Source: Onthophagus taurus
Taxonomy: Eukaryota; Arthropoda; Insecta; Coleoptera; Scarabaeidae
Direction of reading: 5' to 3'
Assembly (NCBI RefSeq): GCF_036711975.1
Contig: NC_091972.1
Span: forward strand, 27,533,001 to 27,597,000
Length of the DNA: 64,000 nucleotides
A program made the translations under genes and the position numbers. Shown here in pieces: positions 10,361 through 21,889 of this stretch; position 1 is the first letter of the stretch; each line of letters opens with the position of its first letter. The notes below the pieces were generated by a model that saw only the letters and a list, made by a program, of their open reading frames with translations, had not been told where the DNA came from and made no database searches.

Positions 10361-10962
10361 CCCCGACAAAGTTGTTGGCTTGTTCTTTTCCGACATCTAC
10401 AAAGCCGCAACATGTTATTTAATGGTCGTTAAAACTCGGAACAACTGCATTTACTTGATTCTATTTGACATTTCAAACACGGTTGGAGACAGAGTCGTAG
10501 TACAGTCACGACAAGGATTCGCGAATTTAATGATGCAAATTACTCGATATGATTTAAAAAAGAATAAGAAATAGGCAAATAGCTTACGTTCTATGCTTGA
10601 TCATTAAACTTTTCATATACAAAAATGTTTCACAAAACTGTTTCTTTTATTTAGGTTTTATCTTGTTTACATACATGCATACAATGTGTCAATGTGTGAT
10701 AAAATCATTTTAAATGGTTTATGGAAAAATCCCTGAAACGGGTCTAAAGATCTAAATTTTTTGCAATTTCTTCGTGTAGGAAGAATCCAAGTGCATTCTG
10801 AATCTAGTGCAGTCAATTTTAATATTGGTTGCATAAGAAAATTTAAATCTTCTCCTTCGAAACGACTTTTAATAATGTTTATTAAAAATTGATTTATAGA
10901 ATTATGAGGGTTTACTCTATTATAATAATTATTTAAAAAATGTTTACATAATTCGATAAACA
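10361..10962. other. No clear gene; contains a copy of a dispersed inverted repeat
   Basis: Small open frames on both strands show no family motif. Positions about 10690-10743 carry a sequence (GATAAAATCATTTTAAATGG...ATCCCTGAAACGGG) that reappears inverted at about 15228-15280, on the other side of the Gypsy element. I see nothing else. Confidence 0.6.
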
Positions 10963-11416
10963 TTGGAATCAATGAATTTGACGTCGACCTCAACACACCT
11001 CTCGGAAGTTCAAAAACATCGCACCACAAAAACACCACCACACGACGAACTACTAACAACAATCCAAAATCTGACGTTAACGTGTCAAGCACTAGTGACT
11101 ACCATTACACAACAACAACAACAACAGGACAAAAAATTTGGAAAATCAAATAAATTCTTTGACTACCCAATTTCAAAACATACCAACAAATACGTCGAAG
11201 AATTGTAATTGTAATTGTTTTCACAATTCTCGAGATAGACATCGTTCTTCGTCACGTCACTCGCGGAATAGATCTAATTCTACGAGTTATTCGACTATTT
11301 GTTGGTATCACCGTAAATTTGGAGACAACGCGGTTAAATGTGGAGGAACATATTGCAAATTTTATAATTCCTTCACCGACAAAAACAAAAATTTTCCATC
11401 GACATCAAAAAACTAA
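10963..11416 (+). pseudogene. CsRn1-like Gypsy gag, C-terminal remnant
   Basis: Two overlapping plus-strand frames make up the end of a Gag protein. The first (10963-about 11130) ends in a Gln-rich stretch (QQQQQQ). After a shift the second (11138-11416) reads a heptad-like LENQINSLTTQFQ segment, a basic Arg/Ser-rich stretch and CWYHRKFGDNAVKC...C. This CxxH...C...C pattern is the unusual Gag zinc motif of CsRn1-clade Gypsy elements (Kabuki, Pilgrim) rather than a CCHC knuckle. The N-terminal two thirds of Gag are missing, so the element is 5'-truncated near 10963. Confidence 0.75.
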
Positions 11417-11460
11417 TAAAGGTTTCAAAAGAAAAACAAAATTTTTCCAAATTCAAAATT

Positions 11461-14400
11461 TTGACAAAAAGTCAACCTCAATTTACGGTAAATTCTGTCA
11501 GTTCGCGACTTTTCATTTTTGACAATCAAAATAACCTAAATTTTTTAATTGACACTGGAGCTGACATTTCGGTTCTACCTCACAAATTATATCCGAAACG
11601 TAACCAAGATACCAACTCACACCTTTCTGCCGCTAATGGTACTACAATTACTACATACGGTAAAAAAATGCTTACAATTTCATTAAATCTAAGAAGGAAT
11701 TTCCCATTCGTATTTACTATAGCTAATGTTAGTAAACCAATCATTGGTGCGGATTTCCTTCATGCGTTTGGTATCTTGGTGGATATAAAAAAGAAGCGAT
11801 TGGTAGATTCGAAAACCAATTTGTTTTCAATTGGTTCCATTGTCAAAAATACTATTCCAACTCCCAAAATTTTTTCTTTTGAAACCAAATATACAACACT
11901 CTTAAAAAAATTTCCAAAATTAACGTCTACACCGGACTTTACAAAACCAGTTGGACATAACACTCGACACAGAATTGTTACCAACTCACACTTACCGTTT
12001 TGTCGTCCCCGACGTTTAGACGTGCACAAACACAACATTGCAAAGAAAGAATTCGAACAAATGGTGGCATTAGGAATCTGCCGACCCTCTTCTTCTTCTA
12101 CAGCGTCGCCTCTTCACATGGTTCCTAAGAAAGATTCCAACGATTGGAGACCATGTGGAGACTACCGACAACTCAACAACATCACAGTTCCAGATCGTTA
12201 TCCTCTTCCGCACATTCAAGATTTTAACTTACATTTACACAATTGCAAATTTTTTTCAAAATTAGATCTGGTACGAGCTTATCACCAAATTCCTGTAGAA
12301 GAAGACGATATTCCTAAAACGGCTATCACTACACCGTTTGGTCTGTTCGAATTCACGAGAATGCCTTTCGGTTTACGTAATGCGGCACAAACCTTTCAAA
12401 GATTTATAAACGAAGTTCTATCTGGCTTAGATTTCCTATTCGTATATCTAGATGATATTCTAGTAGCCAGTCGCAATGAAGAAGAACATTATCTTCATTT
12501 ACAACAATTGTTTGAGAGGTTAAGCTCTTGTAATATTAATATACAACCAACAAAATGTGTTTTTGGAGTTACAGATTTAAATTTCCTAAGTCATCAAATT
12601 TCTGCTGAAGGCGTTCGCCCTTCGCAATCTAAGGTTAATGCCATAACTGAATTTCCAAAACCAACCACACTAAAACAATTACAGCGATTCTTAGGAATGA
12701 TAAATTTTTATCACAGATTTTTACCAAACATCTCAAACATTTTAGCTCCTTTACATCATTTATCAAAAACACTTTATTCACAAAAACTTAAATCAATCAC
12801 TTCTTGGACACACCATCACGACATTTCTTTCACTACAGCCAAAGAACTTTTATCAAAATCCGTCACTCTTGCACACCCATCACCACAAGCAACTCTTTCA
12901 CTGACGACTGACGCCTCAAGTAAAGGTATAGGAGCAGTTTTATCACAGACTATAGACAATAAAACACAACCTTTAGCGTTTTTTTCTCAAAAATTATCTT
13001 CAAGCCAAATAAATTATTCAACTTTTGATAGAGAATTGTTAGCAATTTACACTAGTATCAAATTCTTTAAACATTTTTTACATGGACATCAATTTGTAGT
13101 TTACACTGATCACAAACCTCTAATCAACACAATTTTTTCTAACACAGAAAGAACTCCACGTCAGACACGATATCTTACTTACATAACACAATTCACATCA
13201 GATATCAGGTACATTACAGGAGAATCAAACATTGTAGCGGACACGTTGTCCAGAACAAATATTGATTCTCTAAATTCACAGTACCCTGACACACAAACCT
13301 TAAAAAACGCGCAATTTAACGATACAGAATTAACACATTTACTAAACAAACAATACTCAAAGACACAAACTACTAAATATAACCTATCGCAACAAACAAC
13401 ATCACATTCAGATGTAAAGCTTTGGTGCGACATTTCAACAAACAATCCTCGAACATACATACCACAAAAATTTCGTAAAACAATTTTCAACAAATTTCAC
13501 AACTTAACACATCCTGGTATTCGCGCTACTACACACATCATCAAAACACGATTCTTGTGGCCTCACATGACAAAACACATTCAGTTATGGACAAAAACCT
13601 GTTTGCGATGTCAACAAACAAAAGTTCAAAAGTACACAAAATCACCTATTAGTAAAATTCCGATACCAAAATTAAGATTCGATCATATCCACATTGATTT
13701 GGTCGGTCCTCTCACTCCGTCCCTTGGCTGCACATATGTGCTCACCGTAATAGATCGTTTCACGCGTTGGCCAGAAGCTTTTCCTCTCAAAGATATTGGT
13801 TCTTCTTCTATTGCGGATACTTTGTTTCGGCATTATTTCAGCCGATTTGGCATTCCTAGCACTATAACCCATGATCAGGGACGACAATTCGAATCAAAAC
13901 TCTTTTCAAAATTTCACACCCTTCTAGGAACACGTCAAATTCATACATCCACCTTCCATCCCCAAAGCAACGGAATTTTAGAAAGGTTTCACCGTTCTTT
14001 AAAAACAGCCATAACTGCCAGAGGTAACACTACGAGGTGGAACAATGATCTTCCCTTGGTTCTCCTAGGCCTCAGATCATCTCTTAAGGAAGACCTAGGT
14101 TGTTCATCTGCTGAACTTGTATACGGTCAACCACTTAGGCTTCCAGGAGAATTTTTTGTTAATATTCAACACCCTTTGGAATCTGATCCATTGCTATCTA
14201 GTTTACGAGAAACATTCTCTTGTTTGAAACCAGTAAACACAGTTTTTCATTCCAACCAAAAACCATTTATTCATAAAGATTTATTCATTTCAAAATTTGT
14301 TTTTGTCAAAATTAATGGGATTCAAGCCTCTTTAACACCAAGATATGAAGGCCCATTTAAAGTGATAAAAACATTTCCGAAATATTTTGTAATTTTCAAA

Positions 14401-14538
14401 AATAACAAGGAAGTAGCTGTTAACATCAACAACCTTAAACCAGCATTTCTTTTAAAAGAAAATTCAACTTGTCACCACAGCGAGGCAATCAATTCTCATG
14501 ATATAAAAATTCAAAAAAAAGTTACTTTCAATTTTTAA
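11461..14538 (+). CDS. pol: CsRn1-like Gypsy Pol polyprotein, intact 1025 codons
   Basis: This uninterrupted frame encodes protease ([13 protein letters not shown], residues about 29-41), RT ([53 protein letters not shown]), RNase H ([44 protein letters not shown]), then integrase with an HHCC finger ([13 protein letters not shown]...CLRCQQTK), catalytic [15 protein letters not shown] and [10 protein letters not shown], and a short C-terminal domain. It lies in the -1 frame relative to the gag remnant, consistent with frameshift expression. All core catalytic residues are present. The element lacks a 5' LTR and most of gag, so the intact frame reflects recent insertion rather than current autonomy. 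Confidence 0.93.
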   Translation: MTKSQPQFTVNSVSSRLFIFDNQNNLNFLIDTGADISVLPHKLYPKRNQDTNSHLSAANGTTITTYGKKMLTISLNLRRNFPFVFTIANVSKPIIGADFLHAFGILVDIKKKRLVDSKTNLFSIGSIVKNTIPTPKIFSFETKYTTLLKKFPKLTSTPDFTKPVGHNTRHRIVTNSHLPFCRPRRLDVHKHNIAKKEFEQMVALGICRPSSSSTASPLHMVPKKDSNDWRPCGDYRQLNNITVPDRYPLPHIQDFNLHLHNCKFFSKLDLVRAYHQIPVEEDDIPKTAITTPFGLFEFTRMPFGLRNAAQTFQRFINEVLSGLDFLFVYLDDILVASRNEEEHYLHLQQLFERLSSCNINIQPTKCVFGVTDLNFLSHQISAEGVRPSQSKVNAITEFPKPTTLKQLQRFLGMINFYHRFLPNISNILAPLHHLSKTLYSQKLKSITSWTHHHDISFTTAKELLSKSVTLAHPSPQATLSLTTDASSKGIGAVLSQTIDNKTQPLAFFSQKLSSSQINYSTFDRELLAIYTSIKFFKHFLHGHQFVVYTDHKPLINTIFSNTERTPRQTRYLTYITQFTSDIRYITGESNIVADTLSRTNIDSLNSQYPDTQTLKNAQFNDTELTHLLNKQYSKTQTTKYNLSQQTTSHSDVKLWCDISTNNPRTYIPQKFRKTIFNKFHNLTHPGIRATTHIIKTRFLWPHMTKHIQLWTKTCLRCQQTKVQKYTKSPISKIPIPKLRFDHIHIDLVGPLTPSLGCTYVLTVIDRFTRWPEAFPLKDIGSSSIADTLFRHYFSRFGIPSTITHDQGRQFESKLFSKFHTLLGTRQIHTSTFHPQSNGILERFHRSLKTAITARGNTTRWNNDLPLVLLGLRSSLKEDLGCSSAELVYGQPLRLPGEFFVNIQHPLESDPLLSSLRETFSCLKPVNTVFHSNQKPFIHKDLFISKFVFVKINGIQASLTPRYEGPFKVIKTFPKYFVIFKNNKEVAVNINNLKPAFLLKENSTCHHSEAINSHDIKIQKKVTFNF

Positions 14539-14597
14539 ATATGATTTATTTTTTCTTTAACCACCATATTCCTCTTTTTATTAATCTTTTTATTATA

Positions 14598-14770
14598 GGA
14601 GGGGAAGTGGCTGTAGCATGCTGTGCACACGACATGTACAAAACAAAGGAGAACGTTACTATATAAAATTATTAATATTATTATCATTCAAAATAATCAA
14701 TCGATTTTATCAGTCCTGTGAATGTAGTTCGTATTATTATTTATTAAAATATTAATTTATATTGTGGATA
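14598..14770 (+). repeat. Polypurine tract and probable 3' LTR of the CsRn1-like Gypsy
   Basis: A purine-rich tract AGGAGGGGAAG (about 14598-14608) is followed by TGTAGCATGCTGTGCACACG (from 14612), which has the look of a CsRn1-type LTR start. The LTR would run to about 14770, where the MITE below begins. No second copy of this sequence occurs upstream of the gag remnant, so the LTR boundaries cannot be proved internally. Confidence 0.55.
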
Positions 14771-14776
14771 CATACA

Positions 14777-14959
14777 TACCGTATTTTCTCGAATCTTATC
14801 CGCACTCGAATCTAATCCGCACCTCGATTTTAAAAATGCAATGATGGTAAAAAAAGTTGGTTTTCCAATGTAATCCACATCCGATTGTAATCCGCATTTG
14901 ATTTTAGAGCATACAAAATTTGTAAAAAGGGTGCGGATTAGATTCGAGAATATACGGTA
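14777..14959. mobile_element. Short MITE, about 180 bp
   Basis: The element starts CCGTATTTTCTCGAATCTTA and ends with the reverse complement of CCGTATATTCTCGAATCTAA, giving TIRs of about 27 bases with two mismatches, flanked by TA. The interior repeats TAATCCGCA/TAATCCACA three times. The TA target suggests a Tc1/mariner/pogo-type driver. It lies at the 3' end of the Gypsy LTR. Confidence 0.8.
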
Positions 14960-16105
14960 TATATCCACAGTACTCCTTTCAATTTTGGAATTATATTTAC
15001 TACGGTTTGAGTTATGGAGGCTCTTGTCCTTATACAAGAGCGAATTGATTTGAATTTTGAGTTGCCATCAATTTTATTGTCCTGGAAATGTGATCCATGG
15101 ACTCTTTGGAATTGGCTGGAAGTCGGCCAATACGGTCTCCAATCTTGTTACAGTTTCATTTCGAGTCTCACGGTTCTTCTACTAATCTTATCATATTAGT
15201 TTCTTAAATGCTATGGGATGCAGCTGCATAATTCCCGTTTCAGGGATTTTTTCATAAACCGTTTATAATGATTTTATCCGCTACTTACGGACACACTGTA
15301 TGTGATTTCATATGTAATTACTTTCATTTGATTTTCTTTCCTTAATCAGTTTATTATGATTTTAATGGATATCTAATTTTTATTAATACACTCGCGGGGT
15401 ATCTTAATTTATTTTTGTTGTTGATTATTAAAGGTCATTAGGTGTTCGTTGGTAAATTTATCGATATTCTTAAGATCCATTAATATTAGGGGTGGGGATG
15501 CGGATATCGGTCGTCCGTACCGCGTTTCCTCTTCCCACCACTTCTTCTTTTGCTATCGAGCCTTAGTGTAGTACGCTTGTTTAATTTTTGGTAAAGTTTG
15601 TTCCGGCTTTCCTGGTTCCGCTTTAATCAACACGTGCAGTCGCATTAAATGAAAAAAGAAGGAACAGGATTTCCAGATAAGGTTTGAATATTTTTGTATA
15701 GAATCTAAATTATTAATAGTTTATTTTCTTGTTTTCGACCTGTTCGCTCGAGTTTTTTTATTATTTTATTTTTTTTGACATTAAAGGAGTGTCTCTTACA
15801 ATATTGACTCAGCCGACTCAATTTTCGTGTTATTGTTTTTTCTTTTCAGGTTATAATTTTGTTTAAATTCTTTTTTTGAGGAGAATTTTTTTGTAGATTT
15901 GTTATACTAATTTTTTTTTGTTTGTTATTATAGACAGTTATTAATTTAACCAGTATAAGACCTTCTGCACACAGAGCTGCTCGTCATAGACGAGTATTAG
16001 ACGCAATTGTAGGAAGACGTACGCTTCAGTGCATCTCACGTGTTTTTAAATAAAAATCAGCATATGGCGACGCAGCGTCGCGACTTCGTCTAAACATGCG
16101 ACTCG
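14960..16105. other. No gene; AT-rich DNA with small palindromes
   Basis: No coding motif is visible. A perfect hairpin GCTCTTGT/ACAAGAGC lies near 15020-15041. Positions about 15228-15280 are the inverted partner of 10690-10743. Two short palindromes, CTCGTC/GACGAG (about 15988-16004) and GCGACGCAGCGTCGC (about 16067-16081), precede the hAT relic. Confidence 0.6.
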
Positions 16106-18131
16106 CAGTGTTGCCAACTTGAGAGATATATCCCGATTCGGGAGATTTTTCAGTATTCCTAGAAACAAAGGGATATTCGTCTATTTTGAGAGATTTTTAA
16201 TTTCTCAAAATTATTATATTATAAAATTTAAATATGTTTTTGTAATTTGACATTTGCACTATCTTCTAATTATAAGACGATCAATATTTAGTAATAGCGC
16301 CATCTATCGTAAACCGTGTAGAGTACCGAGTCGGATTGTCTTTACTGTATAGAGTGTATTGTTTAAAAAAATGGAAGATTCTTCATCAGATACGGAACAT
16401 TTAGAACATCCTCAAAAAAAGTTCCACCAAGAAAAAGGAACGAAAGTTTTCCAGGAATGTTGGTTGCAGGATCCCCATTTTAAAAACTAGTTAACAGCGG
16501 ATAAGAAAAATAAAAATAAATGCAGGTAGTCGCGCTTCCTTTAATCAATAAAATTAAATTAATTATAAAATAATTTATATTTCTGTGTGAACATTATTAA
16601 ATTTTAGATGTTCCGTTTGTAATGTAGAATTGACATGCGGCAAGAGTGAGTTATTAAGGCATTCTAATAGACAAAAACTTCTGAAAATATGTCAGCGGTT
16701 AAAACGACAAAACCATTGGCTAATTATTTTGTTAGTAATGATAAAGATATACATGTTGATAATATTAAAAGAGCTGAAATTAAACTTTCTGTATTTTTCG
16801 CGGAGCACAATGTTGCTACCCAAGTTGTGGATCATTTAGTAGCTCTGTTAAAATGTATCAGGAAGTGCGAAACGATGCGCTGTTTTAGCGGAGTTGCAAG
16901 ATTACTTTAACCAGAGCAAACAAAAAATTTTTAATTAGTAACTACACGTTGGTTGAGTCGGCACGACTGTGTAGTACGAATTTTAAATAATTGGAATGTG
17001 TTAGAACATTTCTTTTTACTAGCAATAACTGAGGATAAATTAAAAAGTGCAGAAACTATCCACAATGACATGAAAAATATGTATTTAAAAGGGTATTTAT
17101 ATTTCATGAAGTATGCTCCAAGTTTTTTAAATTCCCTTAATTCATTATTTCAATCAAATAGTCAGTTCATAAATTACATGGGCACTGTAATACTTTATTT
17201 ATACGACTATGCACTAATTATTTAAAACCGGATGTCAAACTGAACATTTCTTGCCATTAGATAAGATTAAATTAGGTGATGAGTGTGAAAGCTTTATAAA
17301 ATCTTTACCACTGGACGGTCAACAGGAGATTCGAAAAAATGTTTATCATTTTACGTAACCGCCACTACTGAAATTTTAAAACGATTTCCACTTAACACTT
17401 AATAATCACATTTTTAAAGCAATGGAATTTTTAAATCCCCAAGTGGCATTTTCAACTAAGAAGAATTCTGATATTGATATAGTTGGATTGGCTGTTGATT
17501 TTTTTAATTTCATTGCCACTGACATATCAAATGAGTGGCAGAAACTAGCTACTTCATTCGATGAAACTGAAATCGATGTGGCTTCAAATTGGATGAAAAA
17601 AAATTTTAATAACGACCACTTATTTACAAATTTAGGAAAACTTGCCAATATTATTTTAACATTGCCTCATACAAATGCTGAAGCAGAAAGAATTTTTTCC
17701 ATGGTAACAGATATTAAAATGAAAAAAGGAAATAGAACGGGCGAGGAAACATTAAATGCAATGTGCGTTATTCGTAACGCTTTACAACAGAATAATTAAA
17801 CATGCGTTGATTATCCCACCCCAAACGACTTATTACAAAAATATGTATGTATATAAAGAATTTTATAGTTTTAAGGACTGATTAGTACTATCGGAAAACA
17901 TATTTATATGATTTCTAACTTAATATGTTTGATTTTAAATATATTTTTTATTAAGTTTTATATTTTATAGGAGTATTAGTAGTTAAAAACTACTTACTTT
18001 GAAATTTTATGTTAGTCTTTTCTATTTAAAAACAATTTTTAAATTTATTTGTAGTTTTTTTTTTGCTTAATAGATGGGATTTTTAAAGCACTGCGCATGG
18101 GACTTTTTGTTACATTGTGTTGGTACCACTG
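16106..18131 (+). mobile_element. hAT transposon relic with degenerate TIRs
   Basis: The left end begins CAGTGTTGCCAAC (16106-16118), a typical hAT terminus. The right end GTTGGTACCACTG (18119-18131) matches its reverse complement at 11 of 13 bases. CATGCGA occurs next to both ends, in the left flank and at 18132-18138, which is close to but not a clean 8-bp target duplication. The element contains a decayed intron-bearing transposase on the plus strand. Confidence 0.65.
16372..17799 (+). pseudogene. hAT transposase with BED-like finger and dimerisation domain, decayed
   Basis: The frame opens with ATG at 16372 (MEDSSSDTEHLEH) and reads a leader up to KNKNKCR. It has one TAG (in HFKN*LTADKK, where Trp is expected). 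An intron with GT at 16526 and AG at 16617 joins the reading to CSVCNVELTCGKSELLRHSN, a BED-like zinc finger. Frameshifts follow (after 16680 and after 16900), and the catalytic middle is largely deleted, leaving VRILNNWNVLEHFFLLAI. The end (17422-17799) is the hAT dimerisation domain: LANIILTLPHTNAEAERIFS, then NAMCVIRNAL. The intron retains splice consensus although the gene is dead. Confidence 0.8.
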
Positions 18132-18186
18132 CATGCGAGCTGCATTTTGCCCGGTGCGGTACCCAGTATAAATAATAACAGTAAAG

Positions 18187-18330
18187 ATGGATGATGAAAG
18201 TGATCAAATGGTGAAATTTGTTCAATTAATTGAAAATTACCAATGGTTATACAATCATACTTTACTAGAATACTCTAGAAAGGATCGTACCGAAAAAGCT
18301 TAGTCTGCAATAGGCCCAAAATTGAAATAG
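18187..18330 (+). pseudogene. MADF-domain fragment, PIF/Harbinger-associated type
   Basis: ATG at 18187 opens MDDESDQMVKFVQLIENYQ then WLYNHTLLEYSRKDRTEKA, the first half of a MADF (Myb/SANT-like) DNA-binding domain as found in PIF/Harbinger partner proteins and their host relatives. A TAG at 18301-18303 replaces the Trp expected before SAIG, and a second TAG follows at 18328. The second half of the domain is absent. Confidence 0.6.
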
Positions 18331-18775
18331 ACAGAAAATTTCAAAATTGTTTAATATATTACTTCAATTCGATAAAAATTCGGGCGATATTCTTCTAGAA
18401 AAAAGGCTTAGGTTATATTTTTGAACGCGCATTTTTTGAGATAAAATTGAAATGTACAGGTATCCCAAAATTGAGATACCATGCTTAAGTTGACATTTTT
18501 AAATAGGAACCCCATCATTTTTTTGTTGCATTTATGGATTCTACGTAAAATTCAGAGTATTTTTCATGTTACACGTAATTCAGCTGTCTTCGAAAAAAAT
18601 GGCAATTAAAAAAGAACTGCTATTTTATTTCGGATAAATAAAATTTTTGGAAATTTTCAATTACTAAAAGTAAGTGGTAACTACTGCGAATGGAACTAAG
18701 ATGCATACTGCCAGAGTACATACATTATGTATAGATTAAAATTATGTTAGAATTCTTTTTCGTTATACCATTATT
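18331..18775. other. No gene; H1 3' flank
   Basis: AT-rich sequence without reading frames of interest. The H1 transcript should end shortly after its stem-loop, and an A-rich segment (GAAAAAGAA on the minus strand, about 18754-18762) downstream of it could serve as the U7-binding histone downstream element. Confidence 0.45.
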
Positions 18776-18791
18776 GGCCCTGAGAAGGGCC
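18776..18791 (-). terminator. Histone H1 3' stem-loop
   Basis: On the minus strand this reads GGCCCTTCTCAGGGCC, a perfect 6-bp stem with a 4-base loop, the 3'-end signal of replication-dependent histone mRNAs bound by SLBP. It lies about 50 bases after the H1 stop. The H2A stem-loop (27662-27677) has the same sequence. Confidence 0.96.
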
Positions 18792-18841
18792 TTTGTGTGG
18801 CGGCTTGTGAGAAAGCCCTTAATTGTAATAAATTGCAGAGC

Positions 18842-19627
18842 TCATTTTTTTTTTGGTAAACCTCTCTTTTTCGTGGACGACGATTTCAATTGTGCAGCAC
18901 CACCAGCGACTTTCTTGGCGGTTTTGGGTTTCGGCGCTTTCGGCTTTTTCGTTGGTCCCTTGGTAACTTTTTTAGCTTTTGATGGTGCTTTTCTAACCGT
19001 GGTGGTTTTTTTGACTGCGGCAGTAGTAGAGCTGGTTACTTTCTTTTCTCCGACCGTTGGCGACTTTTTGGCTTTTACTGCAGCCTTCTTTTTGCTTTCA
19101 ACAACAGGGGAACCGGACACCGGCGTTGTTTTTGCCTTCGCAGGTGAGGAGGATTTCTTCGTAGAGGCAGCTCGAGCTTTGGCCCTTTTAGATACGGCGG
19201 CGGCAGGTTTCTTTTTAAGGGAGGAAGTCGTTACTCTGCCTGACTTTTTTGCAGAGGCCGATGCCAGTTTAAACGATCCTGACGCACCTTTACCTTTAGT
19301 TTGGACAATACCGCCTGCAGCGATGGCGGTCTTCAGGAATTTCTTAATAAACGGAGCCATCTTCTCAGCGTCAACTTTGTAATTAGAAGTCATGTACTTT
19401 TTAATAGCTTGAAGCGACGAACCGTTGCGTTCCTTAAGGGTCTTAATCGCGTTATTCACCATTTCGGATGTGGGTGGATGGGTGGCTTTTGATCGTTGGC
19501 TTTTCTTTTTCTTCGTCGACGAATCGGAGGAGGAACCACCGCCGGCAGCTTTGTTTTTTACGGGTGAAGTGTTTTCCGTTTCGGAAGATACGGGGGTTTG
19601 CTGTTCCGTTTGTTGTACATCCGTCAT
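18842..19627 (-). CDS. H1: Linker histone H1
   Basis: H1 binds linker DNA at the nucleosome entry/exit and compacts chromatin in the nucleus. The protein has the three-part H1 build: an acidic/Ser-Thr N-tail, a winged-helix globular domain of about 70 residues starting [20 protein letters not shown] and ending [10 protein letters not shown], and a long Lys/Ala/Pro-rich C-tail. I chose the ATG at 19625-19627 ([10 protein letters not shown]) rather than one seven codons upstream, because insect H1 proteins usually start with a short acidic leader. That gives 261 residues, normal for insects. It is transcribed away from H3, as in the Drosophila repeat. The 4.7 kb separating it from the H3 stop is filled with mobile-element relics and a decayed H1 copy. 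Confidence 0.97.
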   Translation of the reverse strand: MTDVQQTEQQTPVSSETENTSPVKNKAAGGGSSSDSSTKKKKSQRSKATHPPTSEMVNNAIKTLKERNGSSLQAIKKYMTSNYKVDAEKMAPFIKKFLKTAIAAGGIVQTKGKGASGSFKLASASAKKSGRVTTSSLKKKPAAAVSKRAKARAASTKKSSSPAKAKTTPVSGSPVVESKKKAAVKAKKSPTVGEKKVTSSTTAAVKKTTTVRKAPSKAKKVTKGPTKKPKAPKPKTAKKVAGGAAQLKSSSTKKRGLPKKK

Positions 19628-19648
19628 TGTAGCGGCAGTTTGTAACAA

Positions 19649-20680
19649 AAATATTTTTTACAAAAACTCACGTGCACGAATGTCAACTTCGTACAAGTTA
19701 TTCACAAACATTTTCCTCAGAAAATTGAACCCAACGTTGAATGTACATACCGAAGCCGAAAACCCGTCCAAAGTCGATTTTCCTCCGTTCGCACTGCTGG
19801 CATCACAACGGCGGTCTCGTGTTCGCAACTTTCTAGAAAAAGGAACCCGCTTGTGTTGGCGTCGCGACGTAAATATTCCCGTTAGGTATTTCAGTATAGT
19901 GGAAGAAGTTAACTCGTCGTCTACGTAAAAATTTTACTTGTGGGGGTACGATTTCGTTGTGTAGCGACGGTTGAAAGTATAAGATGTCATTGACGTGACC
20001 GTCGTCGTAAACTTTAGCGTCGTCGAATTTCGCGCGTATGTAAAAACGGACTGAATTTTCAATGAGAATAGCTTTCTTAAACGTTTTAAAACCACGAGGT
20101 GTGTAAATTTTATCAATATGTCTAAGCTTTTATCCTTAAAACGAGGACGATGCGATCGGCAATTCCACATTGGTCGCGAGTTTTCTCGTTGTTTCGAACA
20201 TTATTGCCGACGTCGAGGACGCGAGAAAAGTGGTATATTGCGGCTCTAATTTAGGGATTACGTTTTCGTGTAAGCGTCGTATCATGCAAATACCTTCACG
20301 TGAGTGAAAAGTGAAATATTCGAGTGTTATATTCACACCGCCAATGTCGGTCGTTACGCATTTACTCAAGTCATTCATTCATTGCTATTAGTTTTTAGGT
20401 TCATATGGTCAATATGATACCAATTATGTATATCAAATCTAATTTCTATTATTCTATACTTAATAGTATAATATATGCATATATTTTTCCTTTCACACAC
20501 TTTATCATATCTAAGTGTTGTGTAAACTTATTTAGACCTGGTTAATGTTGTTAAGTGTTGTGTTTTATATTGATTATGTTTTAGCTTATTGACGAAACTT
20601 GTTTTGACCGTTATTAAATAATATTATTTTAATTCAATGGATTATTTGGAGTTTCCCTTTAGAGAAGAATGTCACAAAAC
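19649..20680. other. H1 upstream region; no other gene seen
   Basis: This should hold the H1 promoter, but I could not identify a convincing TATA box within 150 bases of the start. Small frames on both strands show no family motif. The stretch 20390-20680 is simple AT-rich DNA. Confidence 0.5.
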
Positions 20681-21520
20681 ATGAAGCAGATACTGCGACA
20701 TGAGATTTATCCCGCAAAAATGTTTTGAATACGTTTTAAAATCAACGTATTTAGGTTAATTAGGTAACAATAGCGATTAAACATGAAGGCAACTTATACT
20801 CAAATAATTGTTGTAAATGATGATAATGGTCTTCTTCATTGCGACTTGCTAGTCTTGCTACGAGAGTATCGTCTAGATATAAAAAAGGAAATTTAAGCCA
20901 GAAAGAACTTCGTTTATAAATCGTTGGAAGGTTTGTGCAGCGTTGCGTATTCTTAAGGTGGTAAATGAGAGTACTCTTCGGCTGGAGTCCGATCGAAAAC
21001 TACGTAGAAAGGAACGACCGTTAGTACAGTCGTTACAATGTGGAAGCTTTCGGAAATAACTATATTCCTACTGCAGGGAAAACAATTTAAATGACAAGGT
21101 TAAGCCTGGCTGGTTGGTCTTCTGGCATTAACACAACAAACTAACAAAATCCATATTAAAGTTATTGAAATTGAATTAATGAACAGAAAGACCACGTTAA
21201 AAGTTAAAAACCTGAAGTAGGTCGATTTTCCCAAGAGTTTTCTACAGTTCCTACATTGTAACAACTCGACCCCCCCGACGGTATCCCTTTCTACCCTCTT
21301 TCAAATGGGTTCAATTGTTAGAGACAAGGTTAACACCACGTTAGTCAAGCACACGTCAAGAATGGCATGAAAAGCGTTATTTCCTTGCCGCTTTAATTGA
21401 TTATTTGAAGCAAATACTGCGACAGGAACAAAAACAAAAATGTTTTGAATACGGTTTGAAATCGACATAGGTCATTTAAGTAATAATATCGATTATACAT
21501 AAAGGCAACTTGGTTTATAC
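20680..21520. repeat. Imperfect direct repeat of about 110 bp, two copies
   Basis: A segment at about 20683-20800 (AGCAGATACTGCGACA...ATGTTTTGAATACG...GAAGGCAACTT) recurs at about 21408-21515 in the same direction with scattered differences. Between them lies a Gypsy RT relic. The arrangement resembles remains of a duplicated or LTR-flanked unit, but no LTR-type ends are visible. Confidence 0.6.
20785..21000 (-). pseudogene. Gypsy RT fragment (CsRn1-like)
   Basis: Minus-strand translation, with two frame changes, gives [19 protein letters not shown] followed by YLDDTLVA and SRNEEDHYHHLQQLFE. This closely matches the RT segment of the intact Gypsy pol at about 12370-12515. Only about 65 codons remain, so it is a short relic of the same element family. 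Confidence 0.75.
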
Positions 21521-21729
21521 AAAGTTTTTGTAGTGAAATTTAAATGCGGTCACTAAAAACTCTGAAGAATTCTACTTAGAAAACCAAATCGGAGGATTAC
21601 TTACCAATTATTATTTCTGTCTTGGAAATATATCAAACCTTCCTAAAACATGAGAGCAAATTTAAGTACAATGGAAATAATCAATTATAATTACTATCGC
21701 AATAGTTGTTTTTCAGAAAATAATCTCTT
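21001..21729. other. No gene; repeat-derived AT-rich DNA
   Basis: Beyond the second direct repeat copy (about 21408-21515), I find no coding or structural signal here. Confidence 0.5.
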
Positions 21730-21745
21730 GGTTCTGCAAAGAACT
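21730..21745 (-). terminator. Decayed histone stem-loop
   Basis: On the minus strand AGTTCTTTGCAGAACC resembles the histone 3' stem-loop GGTTCTTTTCAGAACC with three changes. The bases on its H3-gene side (GATCTTATTGAGGAGG on the plus strand) resemble those beside the functional H3 stem-loop (GGTCTTGTTGGGAAGG at 24334-24349), which supports descent from an H3-type 3' end. Confidence 0.6.
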
Positions 21746-21889
21746 GATCTTATTGAGGAGGAGGCCTTTCGGTATGCGGCTACTCCTCCACCCAACTACC
21801 GAATCCAACCCACCAAAAACTAGCACTACTCCCCTACATAATCGAACACAGCTCCTGCCGCTAACCAGTTCCAATCATTCATATGGATT

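Noticed and set aside
10380-10574. 64-codon plus-strand frame
   Set aside because: No motif, short, and AT-rich flanks; not distinguishable from chance.
18744-19382. Long plus-strand open frame opposite H1
   Set aside because: It is the antisense of the Lys/Ala-rich H1 tail, where codon bias leaves the complement open. It has Phe/Val-rich low-complexity composition and no independent support.
21393-21411. Similarity to an H3 coding segment (CCTTGCCGCTTTAATTG)
   Set aside because: Only about 17 bases match and neither flank extends it, so chance is likely.
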